Shown here: piece by piece, positions 15,401 to 24,251 of the stretch
How the letters are laid out: every line of letters begins with the position of its first letter
Numbering within the stretch: the stretch's first letter is position 1
Origin: a virus
IMG/VR virus record: IMGVR_UViG_3300032214_001459
Span: 1-64,000 of that record
Direction: 5' to 3' (one strand)
DNA length: 64,000 nt
The notes under the pieces: generated by a model
Seen by the model: only the letters and a program-made list of their open reading frames with translations
Told to the model about the DNA's origin: nothing
The model's database searches: none
Program-made: the position numbers and the translations under genes

Positions 15401-18400
15401 TCTTCTTTGTTGGAGAACCTGCAACTTCGACTCTTGAGTGTCCAAGTCCTTTGAATATTTCGGCAAGTGATTCAATTGGTAGAATTTCTTCTTCAAGACT
15501 ATTAAATCCAGGGTGTGGACTAAACTTGTCCTCACTCATTTGCGCTATTTGTAGCAAGAAGTCAAGGAAGTCATTTGTAGATACAGGGGTTCCATCTTTC
15601 TTCTTTATTTCTGAAGCCAACTTGTAGATAAGTCTTTGGTCAATTGGGGTTGATGGTTCTTCCGGAAGAGAAGCTCTTTCAAAAGACTTTGCCACTCTCG
15701 TCAAAATTTCTTCATCGCTAACCATGCCGGAGCTCAATCCGAGAGCACCTCTCGACGTCATGCGGTTAAGAGCAGACCACTGTCTGTTAGACAACTGCCC
15801 GTTATTCTTGTAATACTGAGCCACAACACTGCGAGAGAAGTTATCTTTTCTCTGAGAGGCAAGACGTATTATCTCCCTCTTTTCGTCATCCGAAAGATTT
15901 ATCTTTGGCTGTGCACCAGATGAAAGAGATGCGCCATCGGCGATTCGTTTGGCTTTTTTCTTTTCTTCTTCTCTTTGGCGTTTGAGCAGAGCGTTGTATT
16001 CTATCTTTGAGTAAACTTGGCCATACATTGCCCTAAATGTTTGTGTTGCTCCGTCCCGTGCCCCTTCAGCTTCTGCTACGTAGTAGTGGTTTCCGTTATC
16101 GACGTAATCTTGCTCATATGCTTTTAGTTTTTCATACTGATTTTCAAGCGATATAACAATACTTCTGGCGGCCAATCTATTTTCTGCTTCTAGTACTTGT
16201 TCTGATGCTTTGGCTGCACCACTGGAGTAACCAGCTTCAAAATATCCACCGTTCTCGTGATAAATAGCTTGTTCTTTTAATTTATCTGAAACTTTTTGCC
16301 CATCAGAAATGTTCTGTTTCGTTGGTTTACGGCCACGTGGTAAGTCACGCTTTTTCGCTCCAGAAGAAAGTGAAGGAGAACTAGTTCCACTAGCAAAAAG
16401 CTCTCCAAGTTCACTCAGCTTCGATGAGTGGTTAACTTTTTCTGAACCAATGTTATATTTTTCTGCTAGCGCGAGCATCAACTTACCGTGACCACGACGA
16501 TGATAATCCTCGGGGACAAGGACGTCAGATATGGTCAGCTTGCCTCGATTTCCAAGCTCGCCCCCAGTGTCGGTGCGTGCGTGAAGGACGCCAACTTCCA
16601 ATCCGTTTGACCTCATTCTTACTGTGAGGTTCTGCTCCTCTGTATCATCAAATCTAGTTTTTAGTTCTGATTCTATGGACACCTTTATTGAGTCTCCATT
16701 TTTATCTTTAACAGTTAGTTGTACATCTCTATTTTTAATGCGATTTGATTCGCCAGAAACAGAAAGTTCATCTCTGTTAACCGCTATGGAAACCGAGTTA
16801 ATGTCTAGATTTGCCCTATTTGCTTTAATCCTGTCAATTACTTCGTTTAGATAGTCCCAACGACGACCGCCAGAACGTTCTGCGTGACCCACCGTCGGGT
16901 ATGGGGTCAGGTCTCTATTAACTATTTTCCACAAATCATGATTGATTGATTCTCTTGCCACCGGAAGTTTTTGGCCCTTTGGAATAACCGAGCCATTCTT
17001 TTTTAGTAATTCAATTATTTCATCCTCTGGCACTGGTTGACCAACGTTGTAGAAATCAATATTTGTTAAATCATCAATATCATTAAGAATCGTTGCGATT
17101 CTTTCGAATTCAGGAACCCCGTAGTAGTTCTCTATAACCTCAAACGTGTCTCCCTTATTGAACCAACCACCCCTATCCACGAAACGTCTGTATTCTTGGT
17201 CAAATATCAAATCTGATTTACCGACACCAAAAATTGGATACCATTTCCCTACTGGATTGGCCTTTCCGCCTTTGCCCGTGCTCTGGTAGAAGGGTATTCT
17301 TATTCCGTTTACATCAACAAGTGCCATTGGTCTACCGGCAACTGTGAAAATTGGAGACTGTATCTGCTTGCCTGTTTCTGGGTCTATTAAATCAACTTCC
17401 GCTATTTGTAAATCTAAATTACGCAAATAATCAATAGCAGAATTTACTTTTTCAAGTTGTTTTTTGCGTTCTTTTGGTGAGACTCTTGCCCCTGATGACA
17501 AAGATGGTGGCATGTCTTCTACATCGTCTGGAAGTGGCTCTATTAAGTCATTTACAAAGTTTGATAAATCCTCTTGTAGATTTCTTACTGGAGGATTTGA
17601 TGTTCCATCAAATTGTGTTGCTGCGGCAAATGCTCTACCGTCATCAGAAAGTGCAGAACTATGGTGAAGGTCTTGGTCGGGCCAGAAATCTCTCTGGTAT
17701 TTGAATAAGGCAGAAGCGAGTCCTCTCCTCTTGTGCTTGTCATCAATCGCAATTTCGTTAACTATTGATGTTGAATCTTCCCCAGATGGGGTCATGACTG
17801 ACATAGCCCCAACTAAACCATTTTTCTTATTTCTTATATATTTTTCATCTGTCATTCTACTTATTACGGATATACCGACTTCGTCTAGTGGTTTTCCGTA
17901 GAAGGAGAGAAGTTCTTGTTCTCTTTTTTCAACAAATGCATCGAGTTTTGTCTTTTCAAAAACATAAACATTGTCACCAAGTGGACCAGTAGCGAATATC
18001 ACATATTCTTTATTTTTTCCACTTTCATCCCTAAAGCTAATCGTGCGTATAGGTGTGGCAAAATTGTCATTTTCTCTATTATCTAAATCACTAACAATAT
18101 TTAACTTCTGTGAGCCAGATTCGGGAACGTTTAAGCCAGAAGCCAGGGAAATTGAGTAGTCAAGTCGAGCCAATTCTCTGTCTTCTTCTGAAGACGATGA
18201 GAATACCTGTTCCGATGCTGCTGAGTTTACTTCTCTCTTCGCTGAGCGCTGTTTAGATGTTCTGCCAGAAGATAGAGCGAGTTCTAGTGATTCATTATCA
18301 TCCCACGGTCTGCTTTCTGAACCATCACCAAGAAAACTTTCAATATCTTTTCTTAATTTTTCATTTATTGCATTTTTTCTCACCTCTTGGTTTGGGTGGA

Positions 18401-20609
18401 AGTAAGCAACAACACCCTCTGCAAATGTTTCGGCTGGATTGGTGTGTCCGTATGATGTGATGACACGCGGAACGTCGTTTGTTTCATCTACGGGAACCTT
18501 GTCATCCCATAGTTTCATCAGTGGTAGGTCCCTATCTGTTTGCTTGTAATACTCAGAAAGCAAAAGCGCATTTAGGTAGTTGTCATCGTTTATATTGCCT
18601 GAACCAAAGAAATTAGTTCTGTTTTTCTTTCCTTGCTCGGTGTCTTTGACTGCTCTGAAAACGAGCCAGTGACCCCATTCGTGGACAATCGTCCCACTGA
18701 TTGATTTGTCTATATGCGCATCAGTTATCAATGGCATATGCGTATCAGACCACAGAAGAGGTGTCTCTTCTCCTGGTACTGAACCCTCTCTATCGATAAG
18801 GGCGCGCTTGTTGAATATTAGAAGATTTGTACCAGGGGACAATCTTGCTCTAACAAATGGTTTTTTAGACAAAAATCTTTCATTTTGCAGTCTTGTTAAT
18901 TTTTGACTGACCGATGGAATCGCTTCGTATGTTTCAACACCTTTTGCCGACATTACTCCGATGGATGGAGCACCATGGTTTTCGAATGCCCATTTAACAG
19001 CTGGAGAAGAGTCGAGCAAAGCCTCCACCGCATCTCGTGATGCTTTAACGTTTTCTGGGGAGTAGTCGACTTCGTCCCATGGCGAATTCGCCATCATTTC
19101 GTCGTAATACTTTTTAAATGCAGCTCTTGGTCCTTCGATTTCATATGCACCTGGAGCAATGTCATCAACCCACATTCTGAAGTGTCCATCCTGCGAGTCT
19201 GGAACAATCAAATCTGCTATCTGTTTGCTACTAAGCCCTTTTAGCCAGTCATTCTTGTATGCATTTATCTTTCCGCCAAGAACACTATCGTCGCCGTAAT
19301 TGTAGTTAGTCGAACGATGCTTCTTAAGCATTTCTCGTTCATTTTTTTGAAACGATATAACTGGACGCTTTTTATTGTTATCCAGTTTTATTATTGGGCG
19401 CTCCTGTGAGCCAGATGACAAACTTGGTTGCTGATTCTGCTTTGCAGCCTTAATAAACTCTTCTTTTGCTGCTCTAAATTTTTTTATTTCTGCATCAAAT
19501 TTTTCATTATCTTTCTGCAGTTTGTTTTTTCTCTTTTCAGAATCAAGAAGATTAGTTGGCCAATCTCTTTCAAGAGCACCGTTTATTATTGCCGACATAA
19601 CACGGCCCGTGGCTTGTGCGTCGGCGTCTGCGGTATGGTGTTTTTCTCCTAGCTCAACCTCTAAATACTTGGTTATCGCGGCAAGACCGTTTGATGGTTT
19701 CTTGTTTCCTTCAGAGTCAATAAGAAATGGCCCATCCTGATTTTCTTCAGACCACTTCGGAAGAGTCATGTCTGCTATGTCTTTTGTGTCCAGGTATCCA
19801 CCGGGACGCCATTCAATTCCGGCATCGCTAAGCGTCTGTTCTAGAACGTCTTTGTCAAACGCAGCATTCTGTACACCAAAAATTGCATCTTCTCCAGCGA
19901 ATTCAACGAGCGCCCTGTGAGCTTCGGCCATAGACATCTGTTTGGATAGCCATTCGTCTGTTAGCTGGTTTCCGTCTTTATCTTTTAATTCTCTTGCCGA
20001 CCATTCGCCAAGCGGCTCTTTTGGATTCATGAATAGATTCAGGCGAGCTATTTCTTTATCGCCCTTCATTCTCACAACGCCAAATTGAACTGGCTGACCA
20101 TTGGCTGACGGTTCTCTGAATTCGTCAAATACAAGACCAGTTGTTTCGTAGTCAAAGAAGTTTATTTCGGTATCGTCGTAAATCTCTTTAAACTCTTCCC
20201 ATGTTTTTGCTTTGCCAAATCTTTCTTCAGCACTTCCAATAAATGGGCCATATGTGGGTTTTCGTGGGAAAGATGGTTTTTTATCTTTTTCTCCACTAGA
20301 TAGAGATAATTTTGGGGCATTAGGCATCGACGATGGGGTTGGGTCTGGTTGCTCCCAGCCCGGCCACCCATCGAAAATTGTTCCATCTCCGTCGACGTCA
20401 ACTCTGGTGCGGGGATTCAGGTCTCCATCTGGGACGCCAAGTCCACGAGCTCCGCGCCTTCTTTCACCACCTATATTTGGTCGGTCAACGAGTCTGCTTG
20501 CTGCCGATGAGCCGATTCGCCGGCCTATTGCCTTGACGTTAATTTCCTCTTTTTTACCACGACGTGACAGGCTAAAGGGAATCTCGAACTCATTATTTTG
20601 CGAAGACAT
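12489..20609 (-). CDS. Giant polyvalent-type protein (2706 aa): exonuclease, zinc peptidases, GNATs
   Basis: Domains in order: an N-terminal module with DRPNIGG and a DxDGDGT motif (about 27-85); a DnaQ-type DEDDh exonuclease (FFDYETTGL near 150, H-x4-D in HHTADADAQ near 330); a zincin (VHEWGHW near 642 with a downstream ETFAEG); a GNAT acetyltransferase (HKRRGLASALF near 962); an undefined domain leading to a second GNAT (YHRRGHGKLML near 1370); coiled-coil and short segments; a second zincin (PHEFMHL near 2017); a charged coiled-coil region; a C-terminal GNAT (EGTGRTMLGTIL near 2637). Ten L-[SA]-S-G tetrapeptides separate these parts, near residues 100, 398, 780, 820, 1035, 1413, 1561, 1627, 2152 and 2447. 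The layout is that of phage polyvalent proteins thought to be injected with the DNA. I infer it is cut at these sites. A TATCAT box lies 10 nt before the ATG; the ribosome site is weak. Confidence 0.8.
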   Translation of the reverse strand: MSSQNNEFEIPFSLSRRGKKEEINVKAIGRRIGSSAASRLVDRPNIGGERRRGARGLGVPDGDLNPRTRVDVDGDGTIFDGWPGWEQPDPTPSSMPNAPKLSLSSGEKDKKPSFPRKPTYGPFIGSAEERFGKAKTWEEFKEIYDDTEINFFDYETTGLVFDEFREPSANGQPVQFGVVRMKGDKEIARLNLFMNPKEPLGEWSARELKDKDGNQLTDEWLSKQMSMAEAHRALVEFAGEDAIFGVQNAAFDKDVLEQTLSDAGIEWRPGGYLDTKDIADMTLPKWSEENQDGPFLIDSEGNKKPSNGLAAITKYLEVELGEKHHTADADAQATGRVMSAIINGALERDWPTNLLDSEKRKNKLQKDNEKFDAEIKKFRAAKEEFIKAAKQNQQPSLSSGSQERPIIKLDNNKKRPVISFQKNEREMLKKHRSTNYNYGDDSVLGGKINAYKNDWLKGLSSKQIADLIVPDSQDGHFRMWVDDIAPGAYEIEGPRAAFKKYYDEMMANSPWDEVDYSPENVKASRDAVEALLDSSPAVKWAFENHGAPSIGVMSAKGVETYEAIPSVSQKLTRLQNERFLSKKPFVRARLSPGTNLLIFNKRALIDREGSVPGEETPLLWSDTHMPLITDAHIDKSISGTIVHEWGHWLVFRAVKDTEQGKKNRTNFFGSGNINDDNYLNALLLSEYYKQTDRDLPLMKLWDDKVPVDETNDVPRVITSYGHTNPAETFAEGVVAYFHPNQEVRKNAINEKLRKDIESFLGDGSESRPWDDNESLELALSSGRTSKQRSAKREVNSAASEQVFSSSSEEDRELARLDYSISLASGLNVPESGSQKLNIVSDLDNRENDNFATPIRTISFRDESGKNKEYVIFATGPLGDNVYVFEKTKLDAFVEKREQELLSFYGKPLDEVGISVISRMTDEKYIRNKKNGLVGAMSVMTPSGEDSTSIVNEIAIDDKHKRRGLASALFKYQRDFWPDQDLHHSSALSDDGRAFAAATQFDGTSNPPVRNLQEDLSNFVNDLIEPLPDDVEDMPPSLSSGARVSPKERKKQLEKVNSAIDYLRNLDLQIAEVDLIDPETGKQIQSPIFTVAGRPMALVDVNGIRIPFYQSTGKGGKANPVGKWYPIFGVGKSDLIFDQEYRRFVDRGGWFNKGDTFEVIENYYGVPEFERIATILNDIDDLTNIDFYNVGQPVPEDEIIELLKKNGSVIPKGQKLPVARESINHDLWKIVNRDLTPYPTVGHAERSGGRRWDYLNEVIDRIKANRANLDINSVSIAVNRDELSVSGESNRIKNRDVQLTVKDKNGDSIKVSIESELKTRFDDTEEQNLTVRMRSNGLEVGVLHARTDTGGELGNRGKLTISDVLVPEDYHRRGHGKLMLALAEKYNIGSEKVNHSSKLSELGELFASGTSSPSLSSGAKKRDLPRGRKPTKQNISDGQKVSDKLKEQAIYHENGGYFEAGYSSGAAKASEQVLEAENRLAARSIVISLENQYEKLKAYEQDYVDNGNHYYVAEAEGARDGATQTFRAMYGQVYSKIEYNALLKRQREEEKKKAKRIADGASLSSGAQPKINLSDDEKREIIRLASQRKDNFSRSVVAQYYKNNGQLSNRQWSALNRMTSRGALGLSSGMVSDEEILTRVAKSFERASLPEEPSTPIDQRLIYKLASEIKKKDGTPVSTNDFLDFLLQIAQMSEDKFSPHPGFNSLEEEILPIESLAEIFKGLGHSRVEVAGSPTKKILGPVISELADLAGDDEFVQAARDYALPPLDVWASAAAKSIIKMQELRNDLGESRQQFMMREFRQESIDGVNSFVLRDINDEIIMSVPIAALQTRERGSFQYSRLNTIMFEYHQATPGIPFMTLVKKHMFPDDPAEEILADSKVMSANGDAATGGRNMAEVINNTKLTPLSTFKFSDSPAGKRVKEMFQRAYANVAHHDEFARRYAIRVRTLLLDAGIDPDRPDVKRALTVGWKQIPDTTEEPPENGGRFVSAALLVRNLVASLYRPSWDNSGETYTTPHEFMHLITGQGFTRHGEMASNIGWLGAFGEDVWPQVANLLGAQQRFFELQVNDSANGDTNEGYAGFRSLVLNKLSDTIGRDALDKMWTDENGILRYSKSDGLFDGFNWIDPLVPLEASDLGWGLKLGQAEKNDGPSLSSGADRELNIFSEKIDADIVSSAIAKNKRINTLRKERIKDLKDYGYRRISEDSIEEQDRLIELYMDSSYADGELANKWRKKPYPVLTDMEKSMNIPENIIPLSEIEKEAKKLGIRIRNPRHDISIRKRQAVVEPFNSDAYEEEYKRIYEKYENMLKNNETINDWSDLEIRVQDFSFEILNDDIELNETNNSESERQKIREEKPDSRPAPDYALRSFDSLSTDEQEELITLKIKNKIRFNQYLDLTRKFNDRAEFDYDYFEDDGSTGTRIRYSHDDLKRKPASKGRNKRVTDGLSLSSGANDKFKEQLKLIDDAVSRSSSKGVTTSSYQQKDVTKELVDEVEKATLDIQDTIRLITERIDEQLDEAYDGNLPEAQKQARIDELLEELESVSKVQESSRLAYQTLEKLQSIFDENRRNLDPSLNPWPPGLHISRNKDGEITGIALTAISNAPISGEYSKRWNNIGDVSDGRVLSIDYLVSLHKEEGTGRTMLGTILNEAKNNNVSLIQIEATNSSGEYWNKFGFSNPKRNNDWATNGALPSYSFLPIETQKETDDK
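19422..20291 (-). other. DnaQ-like exonuclease segment between two LSSG sites
   Basis: The first two L-S-S-G sites of the 2706-aa protein (codons at 20292-20303 and 19410-19421) bound a segment of about 290 residues. It holds one complete DEDDh 3'-5' exonuclease-like domain plus a charged tail. The match between site spacing and one domain supports the view that the sites are domain boundaries or cleavage points. Confidence 0.6.
20330..20535 (-). other. Shared DRPNIGG/DxDxDGT module, copy 1
   Basis: Residues about 27-90 of the 2706-aa protein are close to a segment of the 3607-aa protein (59690-59880): the same DRPNIGG, RRG, GDLxPRTRVD, DGTxFD and PGWEQPDPTP blocks in the same order, each copy followed by a K-L-S element. 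The D-x-D-x-D-G-T-x-F-D part resembles a calcium-binding loop. Confidence 0.75.
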
Positions 20610-20666
20610 TTCGCTTGCAATGATACCACTATGCCTAAAAGGTCAAGAGTTTATAATTAGTGAAAA

Positions 20667-21008
20667 CTACTTTAATCTGGTATTGCATTTTTTGCATATT
20701 TTTGCCCACGGATACAACAACATCTCGTTTAGTGGGTGGTCGCACTCAAGCAGCGTTCTTGCCTCGATGTTAAGTGTTTGTCTAATCCATGCAGAAACTG
20801 TCATATTTGATAACGCTGAAGCCTGCCTCCACCTATCCCTGTCGGTATCCGTACATCTAATCAACTGTTGAACCTGGGCTGGACCATCATCTTCTTTTTC
20901 TACTGGCTGAATGGTCATATCTAGCGTTTCAGCCAACTTATCCATGGCTGGGCCGATGTTTGAATGTACGAAACCTTTATCTATTTGACTGTTATTTTCA
21001 GATGACAT
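20667..21008 (-). CDS. Hypothetical DNA-associated-type protein (113 aa)
   Basis: The protein starts MSSENNSQIDKGFVHSNIGP. Its middle, LIRCTDTDRDRWRQASALSNMTVSAWIRQTLN, resembles the ribbon-helix-helix-like or mobilisation-type segment that places small proteins on DNA. The end has paired cysteines (ECDHPLN...CKKCNTRLK), a possible zinc-binding element. I place the start where a GAGGAA lies just upstream, overlapping the end of the preceding gene. It lies between the small-terminase-like gene and the 2706-codon gene. The function is a guess. Confidence 0.5.
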   Translation of the reverse strand: MSSENNSQIDKGFVHSNIGPAMDKLAETLDMTIQPVEKEDDGPAQVQQLIRCTDTDRDRWRQASALSNMTVSAWIRQTLNIEARTLLECDHPLNEMLLYPWAKICKKCNTRLK

Positions 21009-21654
21009 CATCTTCCTCTTCCGATTCATCCACACTATCATCTAATTCTGTTGAGATTATTTCTGCATCTATGATGTCGGAATCAACTGGACCCATTAGA
21101 GCTTTTATTGTGTCGGCCGGAAGAACCCCAGATATTGCCATCAATTCAAGGAGCTTCTTTGCCTCGGATTCTGGGTCAAAACCTATTGCCGGCCTTGTTA
21201 CGCCTTCTTGCCCAGCAATCGTTGCTCTTACGTTCTGAGTGCTGTTCACGTCCATCTGAACGTTGATGTTTGTACTCTCCATGCCGAGCAATTTTGTTCT
21301 TCTGTCCATAATTGAAAGGACCTGCTGAATAGCTTTCATGTCTGGCTCTATCTGCTGCTCAGAACCATCGTCCATTACTTGTCGTCTGTGTTGAGTCATG
21401 GGCCAAATTGCCTGCTGGAGATTGTCTAGCCGTTCAAGCTCCATGCGTAATACTTCCGGGTAGGCAAGAACCGCTTCTTTGTTCATCTTTTCAAGCTGTC
21501 GCTGGATTGCTTTAGCGACAACGCTGTTCGATATTCCAAATCTTCTAGCTATCTCGTTTATTGATGTTCCAGCTTGGCGCATTTTGAATATGCGCATATC
21601 ACGTTCGCTTAAAAATTCCCTAGTTGTTATTGGCTTAGATTTATCCTCGCTCAT
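20998..21654 (-). CDS. HTH protein, possible small terminase subunit
   Basis: The 218-aa protein has an N-terminal helix-turn-helix (DMRIFKMRQAGTSINEIARRFGIS), a helical middle and a very acidic tail (DESEEEDDVI). This layout matches phage small terminase subunits or related DNA-binding proteins that choose DNA by an HTH and then oligomerise. Its ATG overlaps the stop of the primase/helicase gene (ATGA), so the two are coupled. A replication-initiation or regulatory role is equally open, because the portal and probable large terminase are 40 kb away. Confidence 0.5.
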   Translation of the reverse strand: MSEDKSKPITTREFLSERDMRIFKMRQAGTSINEIARRFGISNSVVAKAIQRQLEKMNKEAVLAYPEVLRMELERLDNLQQAIWPMTQHRRQVMDDGSEQQIEPDMKAIQQVLSIMDRRTKLLGMESTNINVQMDVNSTQNVRATIAGQEGVTRPAIGFDPESEAKKLLELMAISGVLPADTIKALMGPVDSDIIDAEIISTELDDSVDESEEEDDVI

Positions 21655-23447
21655 GGCCCAACTTTCATCCAATCTAGAACTTCAAATGGGAATCTCTTCC
21701 CACGCTTCATTTTCAGTGGCCACGGACGCTCTTCTCGCGAACCTCTAAAGTGTTTAACGTCATAAACATAATCGCCTAGAGCAGTTGGGTCTGGTTGTAA
21801 AGAGATACCAAACTCTGGCCACCTCGACCAAACAGCAGAACCAAATGGTCGTAAGTCTCGTGTAGACATTGTTGACCCAAGAGGAGCATGGTGTTCAATC
21901 CATAGTGCGCAATTGTATACAGTCCTAATTGTGTCTAGATATTTCGCTACCTCAAGTGCTACTGACTCCGAAGTTCTTCCACCTGGGTCAAGAAAAGCCT
22001 TGTAGAGCGGTCCAATAATAAGCATCTGTGGTTGCACTTCTTCGATTGCTTCTTCAAGGATTGACCTATCTTGTGCTTTCAGTAAGTCCATTCCTGATGG
22101 CTTGGTCAAGATGTAGGCATCTAGTTTTTCAACCTTTGATAACCCCATTGCTTCTGAAGCAATCTGCCTGGATGTTCTTCTGATTATCTTCTCTGGGTTT
22201 TCAAGGTCGACGGTCAGGGTTCTTATTTGAGGCATTCTCTGAAACGAAAAAGGGTGGATTCCGGCGGAGCAACAGATGGCTATTTGTCGCGCGAGCATCG
22301 TTTTTCCAACACCCTCTGCAGCAACAACAATCACTCTCTCCATGCGCTCAACCAATCCTGGTATAACCCATTCATGTGTTTCGTTTGTTGACTCAGCAAG
22401 GAAGTCATTCCACTGAACCAATCTTCCGGTGTCGAGTACATGTCCAACTGTTGATGATGCGACTATTAAGTTGCTCTTTGCAATCTTCTGTTTTGCGGTT
22501 AGGTCGTCCCTATTTAGCAGCTCATTGAGCTTGATGAGTGTTAGCTCTTCTGCTGATAATTCTTCAATTTCTTTTTCTGGTTCTTGTGTCTGCTCAAAGT
22601 ACTGCGATGAGTCAAACGGGATGAGGTCTTCAATTTTTTCACCAGAACCAAGATGGTCGGTTATATCCTTTGTCGACGGACAAATCCATAACTGCGAGTC
22701 ACAGCCAGCAGACTGCAATTCCGTGAAAACATCAAGTGCGTGCTTCTTTCCTATTTCGTCGTTGTCCGCAACAATTTCGATTATTCCACCAGCAAGAGCC
22801 TCGGTGTGAATGTCCAGCCACTTCCCAGCACCTCCAGGCATTGTCGTGGCGACAATTCCCATGTCAATGAGAGTGTCGGCGTCTTTTTCGCCTTCCACCA
22901 ACCAAATCGGAATGTTTTTTGATTTAGCCTCAAGAACTGCTGGAAGATTATAAAGAACCTTTGGCGTCTCTCCAAGTGAATAGACCCAGCCACCAGAGCC
23001 ATCAGGCTTTCTCTGTCTAAATGTTTTCTTGCCATCTTCATCGACAAGGCGCATCTTTTGAAACAGTAGGACACCATGTTCGTCTGTGTAATCATATGCT
23101 TTTACGAATTTTGGCTTAGAAGTGCTTGGCGGGTTGACCTGTGTATTTTTTGTAGCACTCGGTCTAACTTCATTAAATACATTCTTTGATGGCACAAACT
23201 TCCCATCTGGCGGCATGAGGTCGGAAACCTTTAGGCCAACTGAGTTGCAAATTTTTTCAACATCACAAGACATTGCTCGGTGACATGTAACAAGCGTCCG
23301 CCCGTCTCCACCTTGACCAATTGCAAGCGAAGGATTGTTGTCGTCCTCTCTACACGGACAGCGCGCCTGCCAGCCATTTCCTGTTTGGCGAACTCCGCTA
23401 AGCCTGCTTAAAAAGTTGGAAGTTTGTTCTGATGGATTTTGTGCCAT
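21651..23447 (-). CDS. Primase/replicative helicase-like protein
   Basis: The 598-aa protein begins with a CHC2-like zinc region (CPCREDDNNPSLAI...CHRAMSCDVEKIC). A TOPRIM-like domain follows (WLVEGEKDADTL near residue 180, EIVADNDEIGKKHA). The C-terminal half is a RecA-like ATPase with a Walker A (AAEGVGKTML, near 376), a Walker B-like LTVDLENPE and LIIGPLYKAFLDPGG. This is the arrangement of phage bifunctional primase and RepA/DnaB-type helicases. It would prime and unwind at the phage fork together with SSB. It follows the WhiB gene by 9 nt, with an AGG about 8 nt before the ATG. Confidence 0.85.
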   Translation of the reverse strand: MAQNPSEQTSNFLSRLSGVRQTGNGWQARCPCREDDNNPSLAIGQGGDGRTLVTCHRAMSCDVEKICNSVGLKVSDLMPPDGKFVPSKNVFNEVRPSATKNTQVNPPSTSKPKFVKAYDYTDEHGVLLFQKMRLVDEDGKKTFRQRKPDGSGGWVYSLGETPKVLYNLPAVLEAKSKNIPIWLVEGEKDADTLIDMGIVATTMPGGAGKWLDIHTEALAGGIIEIVADNDEIGKKHALDVFTELQSAGCDSQLWICPSTKDITDHLGSGEKIEDLIPFDSSQYFEQTQEPEKEIEELSAEELTLIKLNELLNRDDLTAKQKIAKSNLIVASSTVGHVLDTGRLVQWNDFLAESTNETHEWVIPGLVERMERVIVVAAEGVGKTMLARQIAICCSAGIHPFSFQRMPQIRTLTVDLENPEKIIRRTSRQIASEAMGLSKVEKLDAYILTKPSGMDLLKAQDRSILEEAIEEVQPQMLIIGPLYKAFLDPGGRTSESVALEVAKYLDTIRTVYNCALWIEHHAPLGSTMSTRDLRPFGSAVWSRWPEFGISLQPDPTALGDYVYDVKHFRGSREERPWPLKMKRGKRFPFEVLDWMKVGP

Positions 23448-23456
23448 TTCTGTAAC

Positions 23457-23789
23457 CTATCCCCCGAACTTGAATCCGAGCAAAATATTTATTGGCTCTT
23501 TTGGCACTAGTGATACACCGAGTCTTCTCCTGAGAGTTTTTCTTTCTCTTTCAGTTTTCCCTCCCCAGATACCGTGTGGTTCGTGGAGCAGCGAGTACTG
23601 GAGGCATTCTTCTGATACCTCGCATTCTCCGCATATTGATTTTGCGAGAATCGTATTTTCTCTTCCTTTTACATAACTCCGTGAATAGGAGTCACCAGAT
23701 TTTTCCGCAAATGGAAAAAATATGTTTGGGTCGTGTCCGAGGCACTTGCCGTTCTTTGGTGGTTTAGCCGATACTTTAGAGTCGCTCAC
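23457..23789 (-). CDS. WhiB-family iron-sulfur regulator
   Basis: The 110-aa protein has the four WhiB cysteines (C16, C53, C56, C62, the last three in SICGECEVSEEC) that hold a 4Fe-4S cluster, and the signature turn GIWGG at 73-77, followed by a basic segment (TERERKTLRRRLG) for DNA contact. WhiB proteins are nearly confined to actinobacteria and their phages and work with the host sigma factor. In some mycobacteriophages a WhiB protein alters septation and superinfection. The start is GTG with a strong GGGGGA site 4 nt upstream. It points firmly to an actinobacterial host. Confidence 0.92.
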   Translation of the reverse strand: MSDSKVSAKPPKNGKCLGHDPNIFFPFAEKSGDSYSRSYVKGRENTILAKSICGECEVSEECLQYSLLHEPHGIWGGKTERERKTLRRRLGVSLVPKEPINILLGFKFGG

Positions 23790-23825
23790 GAATCCCCCGT
23801 TTAGTTAAGTGGTAAGGACGACATC

Positions 23826-24233
23826 CTACTTATTTCGTGTCAGCTTTTCAACATCCAAAGCAGAAAGATAAATAACGGCATTTCTAATTACTAGCTTTCC
23901 GTTTATGTCTTCGGCCATGACATCCACGGCATCTAGTGGAACTCCAAATCTTGAAGAAAGAGTGGCCCTGGTTTTATCAATCCTCATCTCTTCTAAACCA
24001 AGGTCTGGCTCATCTATGAGCAAAATAGGACCACGAACAAGCGATTTCATTTCTACATCTCGTTGTTTTGCGCGAAAGCACCACGCGCAAGCAATATCAC
24101 CAGTCGCAGCACGCTTGCGAATCTCCGTATGTCCACAAGATAACTCGTGATGGTACGTGACGTTTCCCCAGCTGCCACTTTTAGTGACAGTCAGTATTTG
24201 TCTTCTTGGAGCTTTTCTGTGGTCAGTTGTCAT
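23826..24233 (-). CDS. Hypothetical zinc-binding-type protein (135 aa)
   Basis: The N-terminal half has LSCGHTE and IACAWCFRAK, giving C-G-H and C-x2-C pairs that look like a zinc knuckle. The C-terminal half has no motif I recognise. GGACGG just upstream of the ATG may act as the ribosome site. It lies between the H1-like and WhiB genes in a leftward unit. Confidence 0.5.
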   Translation of the reverse strand: MTTDHRKAPRRQILTVTKSGSWGNVTYHHELSCGHTEIRKRAATGDIACAWCFRAKQRDVEMKSLVRGPILLIDEPDLGLEEMRIDKTRATLSSRFGVPLDAVDVMAEDINGKLVIRNAVIYLSALDVEKLTRNK

Positions 24234-24251
24234 GACCGTCCAGATGTATTT

